Positions 1-5,670 of a stretch of 6,277 bases of DNA are shown here, piece by piece. Within the stretch, counting starts at the first letter, position 1, and each line of letters starts with the position of its first letter. Made by a program: the position numbers and the translations under genes. The DNA is from Planctomycetaceae bacterium (GTDB lineage: Bacteria; Planctomycetota; Planctomycetia; Isosphaerales; Isosphaeraceae). Location: NCBI GenBank assembly GCA_019232645.1, contig JAFANO010000023.1, forward strand, positions 1 through 6,277, read 5' to 3'. The notes under the pieces were generated by a model, which saw nothing but the letters and a program-made list of their open reading frames with translations, was not told the origin of the DNA and did no database searches.

Positions 1-821
1 CATCGGCCAGGTAGGCATCGCGCGGCTCCTCGATCTGGGCATACTTCATGGGCCCCCTCCGGCTCGTGGTGGCCAAGCTGTCCTCACGGATCCGGTTGGC
101 GTCCGCATCGAGGCGCGGCACAAGCTGATCCGCCCGTCCGACCAGATCGCGTGGAGCAGCACCTGGGAGTGCGTCAGCCCGCGTTCCTTGAGCGTCGGCA
201 GCCGTCGGGCGATCACGGCACGGTCGCGCTGGCCGGCGACCTGCTTCATCGGGATCAGGCCGATGCCGAGCTTGTGGCGGGCGTCGAGCGCCCTGTTCGC
301 CGCGGAGTTTCTGTTGAGACAGAGGGCGTTCTGGACCTCGCCGAGGAAGTCCCCCTCGGCGGCGGCCTGGAGTCATCGGCGTGGCGGGCATCGGAGCACG
401 AGAAGCCGACGAAGCGCGCCTTGCCCGACCTCTTGAGCGCCTCGACCGCCGCCTTCCACTCCCGGCCCTTGGGCCATTCCAGCGACTCATCGCCGTGGTA
501 GGGGCCGATCCCGCGACTCAGGAGCATCTCCACGAAGTCGGCCTGGTGCTCGCCGAGTGCCAAGCGAGCTGCGCGATCAATTCGCGGGGCGTGCACGGTT
601 GGTCCATGGTGACGAGGAAGATCTCCTTGCGGACCTGGGACAGCGCCGGCATCCACCTTGGGGATGGCGGGTGCCGATCGGTGGCGGTCGGCCGGGTCGA
701 TGCAGCGTTCCCCGAAGGCGTCAGCGAAGCGAGGCAGACGGTCCCGGCCGGGGCCCATCCATGTCCCCAGCGTCAGGATCGTCACGTCCACGTCCGTCTT
801 GCCGAGGAGACGCCGGGGCAT
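1..821 (-). pseudogene. Decayed aldo/keto reductase gene (frameshifted, runs off the left edge)
   Basis: The minus strand encodes recognisable pieces of an aldo/keto reductase (NAD(P)H-linked carbonyl reduction on a TIM barrel), but in changing frames. The N-terminus MPRRLLGKTDVDVTILTLGT starts at 821 with GGAG six bases upstream. The frame then breaks near 656-660 (PAIPK to WMPALSQVRKEIFLVTMD), near 555-566 (ELIAQL to ALGEHQADFVEMLL), near 371-375 (ARHAD to LQAAAEGDFLGEV) and near 97-101 (SMRT to NRIREDS). It then continues as MKYAQIEEPRDAYLAD past base 1. Family members have a catalytic Asp-Tyr-Lys-His tetrad. Here the Asp remains (IDPAD), but the expected Tyr is His (ADRHRS), the Lys is Met (LVTMD) and the His is Arg (LLSRGIGP). 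Combined frameshifts and active-site changes argue for true decay rather than base-calling error. The family call is firm; the exact subfamily and original start are less so. Confidence 0.85.
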
Positions 822-923
822 CGTCGGCTCCGTCGCCGAGACGGGAGCGGCATGGCCCTCCGAGGCCATTCTCAAGGCCGCGCCGGTCGATGCCGCTCGG
901 GTCATCGAAGAGGGTCAGGCGGC

Positions 924-1118
924 TCACGAGCAGACGGCGAGCGACTGCTCGTCCTGTGCCCGCCGCGCGAGCGGCAAGATCTCCTCGCGGTAGACGGGGA
1001 CGTGACCCGGGGCCTCGATGCCCAGGCGGACCTGGTTGCGGTCGATCTTGACGATCGTGATCACGATATTGCTGTCGATGACGATCTTCTCATTGAGCTT
1101 GCGACTCAGGACCAGCAT
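924..1118 (-). CDS. csrA: Carbon storage regulator CsrA (RNA-binding translational regulator)
   Basis: The 64-residue product begins MLVLSRKLNEKIVI and continues IVKIDRNQVRLGIEAP and VPVYREEI, which is the CsrA/RsmA signature across the whole protein. CsrA is a small cytoplasmic beta-rich homodimer that binds GGA motifs in mRNA leaders and blocks or alters translation. The RNA-contacting positions known from the family are present: Leu4, Arg6, a basic residue at 7 (Lys), and Val40, Arg44 and Glu45 near the end of the conserved core. The last 17 or so residues form an unconserved tail, and the length is normal. The ATG is preceded by a strong GGAGG five bases away. No flagellar gene or fliW, which often neighbour csrA, is in this window. 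Downstream on the same strand lies the reductase pseudogene, about 100 bases away, so csrA may now be effectively monocistronic. Confidence 0.96.
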   Translation of the reverse strand: MLVLSRKLNEKIVIDSNIVITIVKIDRNQVRLGIEAPGHVPVYREEILPLARRAQDEQSLAVCS

Positions 1119-1123
1119 GGTAA

Positions 1124-1131
1124 CCTCCGTG
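1124..1131 (-). promoter_or_regulatory. csrA ribosome-binding site with CsrA-like GGA core
   Basis: Read on the minus strand, this is CACGGAGG, followed by five bases and the csrA ATG. The Shine-Dalgarno core is GGAGG. The ACGGA within it also matches the core of the CsrA target consensus, so CsrA could bind its own ribosome-binding site as it does in other bacteria. The ribosome-binding role is well supported. Autoregulation is inference, because any GGAGG contains GGA. Confidence 0.7.
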
Positions 1132-1266
1132 ATGGTTCAAGAGATCGTTCGTGCGAACTCCGTCGCAACCCGAGTCGCCGGTGAGTCCGGATTCCGCTCG
1201 CGTCGCGAACGAGGTTAAAGTAGAGCACGGAGTGTGCCGAGGGCAACTCACCAGCCCCATGAAGTA

Positions 1267-1294
1267 ATCGTAAATCGAAGGACAAAGCGGGCAA
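1267..1294 (-). promoter_or_regulatory. Candidate sigma-70 promoter for csrA
   Basis: On the minus strand, TTGCCC (1289-1294, four of six to TTGACA) is followed after 16 bases by TACGAT (1267-1272, four of six to TATAAT). The bases just upstream of the -35 are A/T-rich (1293-1304), resembling an UP element. Initiation would fall about 140 bases before the csrA ATG. A second, weaker pair is TTGCCC at 1241-1246 with TACTTT at 1217-1222, an 18-base spacer. Neither is close to consensus. Confidence 0.33.
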
Positions 1295-1524
1295 AAAAAT
1301 ATTCAAGTTGCGAGGTCGCGCCGCCGACCTTTGAATTTTTGTCCAGTCATGGCGCGATCGCTTCTCAAAATTACGAACCGGAACATACAAAATGGGAACG
1401 GAGCCTTTCGTCCCCGTGCCCGGGATGGCTAAGATGTCGCCCAGACGATAGGATTTGCATCATTCGGCCCGATCGGGGCGCGGGGGTTGCGCAACGTTCT
1501 GGAAGGATGTTCGGGAGGCGAGAC

Positions 1525-1998
1525 GTGCGGGTGGGGATCGGTCACGACACGCATCGGCTGGCCGAGGGACGGCCGCTGATCCTGGGGGGGGTCGTGATCG
1601 ACCACCCGCGCGGGCTGGTCGGCCACTCCGACGCCGATGTCGTGTTCCACGCGGTGGCCGATGCCCTGCTCGGGGCGGCCGCCCTGGGCGACATCGGCGA
1701 GCACTACCCCGACGACGACCCCCACTGGGAGGGGCTCGACGGCTCCCGGCTGCTGGCGGAGGTGGTCGCCCTGATCGGAGGGGCCGGTTGGCGGCCGCTC
1801 AACCTCGACGTGATCGTCCACGCCCAGGAGCCCAAGATCACCCCGCACAAGACGGCCATCCGTGTCAACCTTGCCCGTATCTTGGGCCTCGAGCCGACCG
1901 CCGTCAACGTCAAGGCCAAGACCGGCGAGCGGGTCGGGCCGATCGGCCGCGGCGAGGCGATCTCCTGCGAGGCCGTCGTCTTGGTCGTGCACGGCTGA
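1525..1998 (+). CDS. ispF: 2-C-methyl-D-erythritol 2,4-cyclodiphosphate synthase
   Basis: IspF converts CDP-methylerythritol 2-phosphate to the cyclodiphosphate with release of CMP, the fifth step of the MEP route to isoprenoids. It is a cytoplasmic homotrimer with a divalent metal site. The 157-residue product opens VRVGIGHDTHRL. Metal ligands expected from the E. coli enzyme are visible at Asp8, His10 and His42, inside the signature GHSDADVVFHAVADALLGAA, followed by LGDIGEHYPD. The C-terminal KAKTGERVGPIGRGEAISCEA is the conserved end motif. The GTG at 1525 is preferred as start because GGGAGG (1513-1518) lies six bases upstream and the protein then begins like other IspFs. The in-frame ATG at 1507 has its purine run directly abutting the start codon. 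The length matches E. coli IspF (159). cysS follows after 100 bases, a common neighbourhood. Confidence 0.96.
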   Translation: MRVGIGHDTHRLAEGRPLILGGVVIDHPRGLVGHSDADVVFHAVADALLGAAALGDIGEHYPDDDPHWEGLDGSRLLAEVVALIGGAGWRPLNLDVIVHAQEPKITPHKTAIRVNLARILGLEPTAVNVKAKTGERVGPIGRGEAISCEAVVLVVHG

Positions 1999-2022
1999 CG
2001 CGGGACGGGGCCGCCTCGTCGC

Positions 2023-2041
2023 CGACGCGACCGGCGCGTCG
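2023..2041 (+). other. GC-rich hairpin between ispF and cysS
   Basis: CGACGCG (2023-2029) and CGCGTCG (2035-2041) form a perfect 7-bp stem with a 5-base loop, 25 bases after the ispF stop. There is no T-tract after it, so it is not a standard intrinsic terminator. It could be a processing or stability element, or chance in very GC-rich DNA. It does not rule out ispF-cysS co-transcription. Confidence 0.3.
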
Positions 2042-2098
2042 CGCACCCGGGCCCGCCCGGCCGGACGCGTCGCACTGACCCTCTGAGTTGAAGGACCC

Positions 2099-3571
2099 AT
2101 GCCACTCCACGTCTATAACACGCTGACCCAGGCCAAGGAGCCGTTCCAGACGGTCGTGCCCGGCAAGGTGGGCATGTACGTCTGCGGGCCGACCGTCTAC
2201 GCGCCGAGCCACATCGGCCACATGGTTGGGCCGGTCATCTTCGACGCGATCAAGCGATACTTAGTCTATCTCGGGTACGAGGTCACCTGGGTCGTCAACA
2301 TCACCGACGTCGACGACAAGCTGATCGTCCAGGCGCGGCAGGACGGGACGACGGTCAAGGACCTGGCCCAGCGGGTCACGGCCGACTACCTCGAGTGCCT
2401 GGGCGCGCTGGGGGTCGACGGCATCGACCACATGCCCCGCGCCACCGAGCACATCGCCGACATCCTCGAGATCACGCAGGGGCTGATCGACAAGGGGTTC
2501 GCCTACGCGTCGTCGGGCGACGTCTACTTCGACGTGTCCAAGGCGCCCGCGTACGGCAAGCTCAGCCACCGCGACCCCGAGGGGCTGCTGGCCGGCGCCC
2601 GGATCGAGCCGTCGGCGCGGAAGCGGTACCCGGGCGACTTCGCGCTCTGGAAGGCTTCGAAGCCGGGCGAGCCCGCGTGGGAGAGCCCCTGGGGCCCGGG
2701 CCGCCCCGGCTGGCACATCGAGTGCTCCGCCATGAGCATGAAGCTCCTCGGCCCGCACTTCGACATCCATGGCGGCGGCCTCGACCTCGTCTTCCCCCAC
2801 CACGAGAACGAGATCGCCCAGTCGGAGTCGTTCTCCGGCCAGACGTTCGCCACCTACTGGCTGCACAACGGGCTGCTGACCAAGGGGGGCCGGAAGATCT
2901 CCAAGTCCGACCCGGACACGATCGTCCTGATGCGCGACCTGCTCCAGGCGCACGCCCCCGACACGATCCGGGCCCTGCTCCTGACCAGCCACTACCGCCG
3001 GCCGATCGACTACGGCACGTCGCGCCTCGAGGAGCTGGCGCGTGGCCTCCAGGCCTTTACCAGGGCCTTCGAGCGGTTCGAGCGGATCACCGGCGCGAGC
3101 TTCTACGGGCTGGACGCGCCCGCCCGGCGGGGCGACTTCGACGCCGGCGCGTCCCCGCTGCTCGAGGAGATCGCCGAGCACCGCCACCGCTTCCTCGGCG
3201 CGATGGACGACGACTTCAACACCGGCGGCGCCCTCGGCGAACTGTACGACATCGTCCACGCCCTGAACCGCTTCGCCCACGGCCTGACGGCCGAATCGTC
3301 CGCCCTGATCGATGAATACCGCGCCGGCATGACCGTCCTGAGGGAGCTGACCCGGATCCTCGGCCTCTTCCGCCAGCCCGTCGCCCGGGCCGAGTTGCCG
3401 AAGGACCGGCTGGCCGCGCCGCTGCTCGACCTGCTGGTGCAGCTCCGCGCGCACGTCCGCAAGGAGAAGAACTACAAGCTGGCCGACGAGATCCGCCACA
3501 AGCTGGCGGGCCTGGGCGTCATCCTCGAGGACACGCCCGGCGGCACCACCTGGCGGATCGAGGGAGAGTGA
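2099..3571 (+). CDS. cysS: Cysteinyl-tRNA synthetase
   Basis: This class I aminoacyl-tRNA synthetase charges tRNA-Cys with cysteine using ATP, in the cytoplasm. The 490-residue product is full length and unbroken. The catalytic Rossmann fold carries MYVCGPTVY at 26-34 and the HIGH motif at 38-41. The zinc ligands that recognise the cysteine thiol align with E. coli as Cys29, Cys209 (GWHIECSAM), His234 and Glu238 (FPHHENEIAQSE). The second ATP signature is KISKS at 266-270, with Ile in place of the more usual Met. The DALR-type helical region and anticodon-binding end follow, including MDDDFNTGGALGELYD and the C-terminal KEKNYKLADEIRHKLAGLGV. The ATG has AAGGA only three bases upstream, so its ribosome-binding site is tight, but MPLHVYNTLT is the typical family start. 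It lies downstream of ispF, and an AT-rich repeat begins one base after the stop. Confidence 0.98.
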   Translation: MPLHVYNTLTQAKEPFQTVVPGKVGMYVCGPTVYAPSHIGHMVGPVIFDAIKRYLVYLGYEVTWVVNITDVDDKLIVQARQDGTTVKDLAQRVTADYLECLGALGVDGIDHMPRATEHIADILEITQGLIDKGFAYASSGDVYFDVSKAPAYGKLSHRDPEGLLAGARIEPSARKRYPGDFALWKASKPGEPAWESPWGPGRPGWHIECSAMSMKLLGPHFDIHGGGLDLVFPHHENEIAQSESFSGQTFATYWLHNGLLTKGGRKISKSDPDTIVLMRDLLQAHAPDTIRALLLTSHYRRPIDYGTSRLEELARGLQAFTRAFERFERITGASFYGLDAPARRGDFDAGASPLLEEIAEHRHRFLGAMDDDFNTGGALGELYDIVHALNRFAHGLTAESSALIDEYRAGMTVLRELTRILGLFRQPVARAELPKDRLAAPLLDLLVQLRAHVRKEKNYKLADEIRHKLAGLGVILEDTPGGTTWRIEGE

Positions 3572-3572
3572 A

Positions 3573-3844
3573 TTTCACCACGAGAGGAGCACTGATACGG
3601 GATCCAGGAATTTCGTGTGCGGTCTACTGATTGGAAATAAGAAATCTCAAAATTTGAAATTTGAAATCTCAAATTTGAGATCCGGACAGAGCGCACACAA
3701 TATTCGGAATGCGTATGAGACCACAAAGATAGAGGAGAGAGTGAACAGAGAATTCGAAATCCGAAATCACGAAATTGAAATTCGATCTCTTTTCCCCGAT
3801 CTCCCCTTCTTCTCCCAGTGATCTCCGTGGGCTCTGTGGTGAAA
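3573..3844. repeat. AT-rich interspersed repeat element with inverted ends, filling the cysS-ruvC gap
   Basis: This 272-bp stretch is strikingly A/T-rich compared with all flanking genes. Its ends are inverted copies: TTTCACCAC at 3573-3581 matches GTGGTGAAA at 3836-3844 exactly, and both arms continue imperfectly inward through a GGAG..CACTG segment (left to 3595, right from 3816). The inside holds short iterated GAAATCTCAAA/ATTTGAAAT and CGAAATC words. From memory, such CACCACAGAG... and AAATTTGAAATC words occur as dispersed intergenic repeats in planctomycetes and some other phyla, where spurious translations resembling FFTTEPTE are often annotated. It codes for no transposase, so it would have to be a non-autonomous (MITE-like) or REP-like element, probably decayed. 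No clear target-site duplication was seen. Confidence 0.65.
3592..3719. repeat. Nested palindrome inside the repeat element
   Basis: The left arm 3592-3625 (CTGATACG ... GAATTTCGTGTGCGGTCT) is inversely repeated at 3688-3719 (AGAGCGCACACAATATTC ... CGTATGAG). The inner 18-base segments match at 15 of 18 positions. The loop contains two direct repeats, starting GAAATCTCAAA at 3641 and 3663. The second contains a perfect 16-bp palindrome, ATCTCAAATTTGAGAT, at 3666-3681. As RNA, the region could fold into one long hairpin just after the cysS stop, possibly acting as a transcript 3' end. There is no clean stem plus T-tract typical of an intrinsic terminator. Confidence 0.7.
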
Positions 3845-3900
3845 AAATTGCTCCCTCTCCAGCGTGATCTCTGCTCTTGTCCAAGGAGGGCGATTCTTCG

Positions 3901-4455
3901 ATGGCGACGACCGCGCGCGACCCCCGGGCCGGAGAGACGGGGCGCCCGCCCTCGGGGCGGGTGGTCGGGATTGATCCCGGGCTGAACGTGACCGGCTACG
4001 CGGTCGTCGAGCCCTCGGCGCGCGGGCCATACGTGGTCGAGGCGGGGGTGATCCGGCCCGGGGACGGGAAGGTGTCGATGGGACGCCGGCTCGCGGTGAT
4101 CCACCAGGGAGTCGTCGAGGTCCTCGACGCGTTCCCCCCCTCGGCGCTGGCGCTGGAGCAGGTACACAGCCACGTCAAGCACCCCAGGACCGCGATCCTG
4201 ATGGCGCATGCGCGCGGGGTGATCGTCCTGGCCGCCGCGCAGCGGGGCGTCCCGGTCGTCGGCTACGCGGCCGCCCGGATCAAGAAGGCGCTGACCGGCA
4301 GCGGCCGGGCGCCCAAGCCGCAGATCCAGCACGCCATCCAGGCCGAGCTGGGCCTCGACCGACTGCCCGAGCCGCACGATGTCGCCGACGCCTGCGCCGT
4401 CGCCCTCTGTCACTTCCACATCGAGCGCAACCGCCTCGGGCCGATCGGGCGCTGA
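3901..4455 (+). CDS. ruvC: Crossover junction endodeoxyribonuclease RuvC
   Basis: RuvC is the dimeric, Mg-dependent resolvase that cuts Holliday junctions during recombinational repair, working with the RuvAB motor. The 184-residue product has the RNase H-like fold motifs: VVGIDPGLNVTGYAV with catalytic Asp25, ALEQVHSH with Glu86, and HDVADACAVALCHFH with Asp160 and Asp163, completing the four-carboxylate centre. Basic residues expected near the junction are at Lys128-Lys129 and Lys139. The ATG at 3901 is chosen because AAGGAGGG (3883-3890) lies 10 bases before it; the in-frame TTG at 3877 would put that sequence inside the gene. About 20 unconserved N-terminal residues precede the fold. The position of E. 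coli Phe69 appears to be His89 here. ruvA and ruvB are not in the window. The gene stands between the repeat element and the thiSG promoter. Confidence 0.95.
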   Translation: MATTARDPRAGETGRPPSGRVVGIDPGLNVTGYAVVEPSARGPYVVEAGVIRPGDGKVSMGRRLAVIHQGVVEVLDAFPPSALALEQVHSHVKHPRTAILMAHARGVIVLAAAQRGVPVVGYAAARIKKALTGSGRAPKPQIQHAIQAELGLDRLPEPHDVADACAVALCHFHIERNRLGPIGR

Positions 4456-4477
4456 GGTCGTGTTCCCGGCCGTCCGC

Positions 4478-4507
4478 TTGACCCGGGGGGTGCGGTCCCC
4501 TTACGAT
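4478..4507 (+). promoter_or_regulatory. Candidate sigma-70 promoter for thiSG
   Basis: TTGACC (4478-4483, five of six to TTGACA) and TACGAT (4502-4507, four of six to TATAAT) are separated by 18 bases. This is the best promoter-like pair in the window. Transcription would begin near 4514, giving a leader of about 86 bases before the thiSG GTG. It begins 22 bases after the ruvC stop. Confidence 0.5.
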
Positions 4508-4541
4508 GGACAGGCGTCAACAAATCGTATCAAGCATTTCC

Positions 4542-4595
4542 CTCGGATCTCCGCATCCGAGACCCGGAAGTCGGCCCTTCGAGACCGACGCGGAG
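4542..4595 (+). promoter_or_regulatory. Structured thiSG leader: hairpin whose loop can pair with the ribosome-binding site
   Basis: CTCGGAT (4542-4548) and ATCCGAG (4555-4561) form a perfect 7-bp stem with the 6-base loop CTCCGC (4549-4554). That loop is exactly complementary to GCGGAG (4590-4595), which holds the GGAG ribosome-binding site four bases before the GTG. A second stem, GTCGG/CCGAC (4570-4574 and 4585-4589), lies between. The complementarity is seen directly. That it forms a pseudoknot hiding the ribosome-binding site is inference. The TPP riboswitch consensus is not present. Confidence 0.4.
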
Positions 4596-4599
4596 CCTT

Positions 4600-5643
4600 G
4601 TGATCGAGAAGCATACCGTGATCATCACGCTGAACGGCGAGCGGCGCGAGGTCCCCGAGCCGATGACAGTGGCTAAGTTGTTGCGACATCTCGGGGTCAA
4701 ATCGGAGCAGGTGGCTGTCGAGGTCAACCGCGACCTGGTGACGCGGAGCCGGCACGATCAGACGCCGATCGCGGCGGATGACGTCCTGGAGGTCGTCACC
4801 TTGGTCGGCGGCGGCGCCCCGGCGACGCTCGAGGCCGAGGCGCTGACCCTCGGCACCCACACCTTCCGGAGCCGGCTCCTGGTCGGGACCGGCAAGTACG
4901 CGTCGCTGGAGCTGATGCGCGACTGCCTCGAGGCCAGCGGGGCCGAGATCGTCACCGTCGCCGTCCGCCGCGAGCGGCTGTTCGACCGCCAGGGGCGGAG
5001 CATCCTCGACTACCTCGACCCGCAACGCTACACGATCCTACCGAACACCGCCGGCTGCTTCACCGTCGAGGACGCGCTGAGGGTCGCCCGGCTGGGCCGC
5101 GAGCTGCTCTCGGGGTTGGGCAACCCGGGGGCCGACTGGGTGAAGCTCGAGGTCCTGGCCGACCCCCGGACGCTCCTGCCCGACCCCGTGGCCACCCTGG
5201 AGGCGACGCAAGTCCTGGTGGACGAAGCGTTCCAGGTGCTCTGCTACGCGAGCGACGACCCGGTCATGGCCCGCCGGCTCAAGGCGGCCGGGGCGACCAG
5301 CGTCATGCCCGCGGGCAGCCCGATCGGCAGCGGCCAGGGGGTCCTGAACCCGAACAATATCCGGATCATCCTGGAAGACCTCAAGGGGGATGACCCGAAC
5401 TACCCGGTCATCGTCGACGCCGGCGTCGGCACGGCCAGCGACGTGACGCTGGCGATGGAGCTGGGCTGCGACGGCGTCCTGCTCAACACCGGGATCGCCG
5501 GGGCCAAGGACCCGCTCCGCATGGCGCACGCGATGCGCCTGGCGATCGAGGCCGGGCGGCTCGCCGCCGGTGCCGGACGGATCCCCAAGAAACTCTACGC
5601 GACGGCATCGAGCCCCACCGAAGGGGTCATCATCAACCGCTGA
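4600..5643 (+). CDS. thiG: ThiS-ThiG fusion: sulfur carrier protein plus thiazole synthase
   Basis: The 347-residue product joins two thiamine-synthesis proteins in one frame. Residues 1-72 are a ThiS-like ubiquitin fold ([22 protein letters not shown] ends in [10 protein letters not shown]). ThiS normally carries sulfur as a C-terminal Gly-Gly thiocarboxylate made by ThiF. Residues from about 77 to the end are ThiG, the TIM-barrel enzyme that builds the thiazole phosphate from deoxyxylulose 5-phosphate, dehydroglycine and ThiS sulfur. ThiG motifs include RLLVGTGKY (92-100), WVKLEVL with the probable Schiff-base Lys182, [18 protein letters not shown] (237-254), [10 protein letters not shown] and [15 protein letters not shown]. 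The GTG at 4600 has GGAG four bases upstream; an in-frame GTG at 4618 is the alternative. The internal GGG is followed directly by APATLEAE, so the carrier has no free end. I recall such fusions annotated in planctomycetes. The thiF and thiH/thiO genes are not here. Confidence 0.95.
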   Translation: MIEKHTVIITLNGERREVPEPMTVAKLLRHLGVKSEQVAVEVNRDLVTRSRHDQTPIAADDVLEVVTLVGGGAPATLEAEALTLGTHTFRSRLLVGTGKYASLELMRDCLEASGAEIVTVAVRRERLFDRQGRSILDYLDPQRYTILPNTAGCFTVEDALRVARLGRELLSGLGNPGADWVKLEVLADPRTLLPDPVATLEATQVLVDEAFQVLCYASDDPVMARRLKAAGATSVMPAGSPIGSGQGVLNPNNIRIILEDLKGDDPNYPVIVDAGVGTASDVTLAMELGCDGVLLNTGIAGAKDPLRMAHAMRLAIEAGRLAAGAGRIPKKLYATASSPTEGVIINR

Positions 5644-5670
5644 GCGTCCTTGGGAAAGGGGCGAAGTGCG

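Larger units (their letters stand above)
1119..1524. other. Divergent csrA/ispF intergenic region, 406 bases
   Basis: No convincing gene lies between the divergent starts of csrA and ispF. Open frames here have no recognisable content and are extensions of reading frames rather than genes. The stretch of roughly 1255-1400 is clearly poorer in G and C than the flanking genes, with runs such as the A-tract at 1293-1299 and a T-tract near 1336-1340, as expected where promoters sit. Two 10-bp perfect palindromes, CCCGATCGGG (1468-1477) and GTTGCGCAAC (1486-1495), lie just before ispF; either could be an operator or chance in GC-rich DNA. I found no good -10/-35 pair facing ispF. A weak TAGGAT at 1449-1454 has no matching -35. 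Confidence 0.6.

Noticed and set aside
381..1184. A 267-codon plus-strand open frame opposite the reductase remnant and csrA
   Set aside because: It is the shadow of csrA and the degraded reductase. No recognisable domain is present.
1426..1440. Possible sigma-54 promoter (GG-N10-GC spacing, TGGC at 1426) before ispF
   Set aside because: Only the GG/GC dinucleotides and few other bases match. This is common by chance in GC-rich DNA, and no activator site was seen.
1507..1509. Upstream ATG as the ispF start
   Set aside because: The purine run ends directly at the ATG with no spacing, while GTG at 1525 has GGGAGG six bases upstream and gives the family-typical N-terminus.
2261..3499. A 412-codon open frame on the minus strand, opposite cysS
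   Set aside because: It mirrors cysS in high-GC DNA. The composition is the low-complexity Val/Gly/Asp/Arg pattern typical of antisense frames, while cysS has every catalytic motif.
3641..3681. CRISPR-like repetition of GAAATCTCAAA
   Set aside because: Only two short copies 22 bases apart lie within a palindromic AT-rich element, with no regular spacer length and no cas genes.
3877..3879. TTG as the ruvC start
   Set aside because: It would place the strong AAGGAGGG inside the coding region. The ATG at 3901 is correctly placed after it.
3472..4419. A 315-codon minus-strand open frame across the cysS end, the repeat element and ruvC
   Set aside because: It spans two confident plus-strand genes and the AT-rich repeat. 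Its FFTTEPTEI and ISNLRFQISNFE stretches are translated repeat, not protein.
4508..4599. TPP riboswitch in the thiSG leader
   Set aside because: The conserved CUGAGA and ACCUGAUC-type THI-box segments are absent, and the leader from the predicted start is shorter than the usual aptamer.
4501..5025. A 174-codon minus-strand open frame opposite thiS
   Set aside because: It is antisense to the confident ThiS-ThiG frame and lacks recognisable content.
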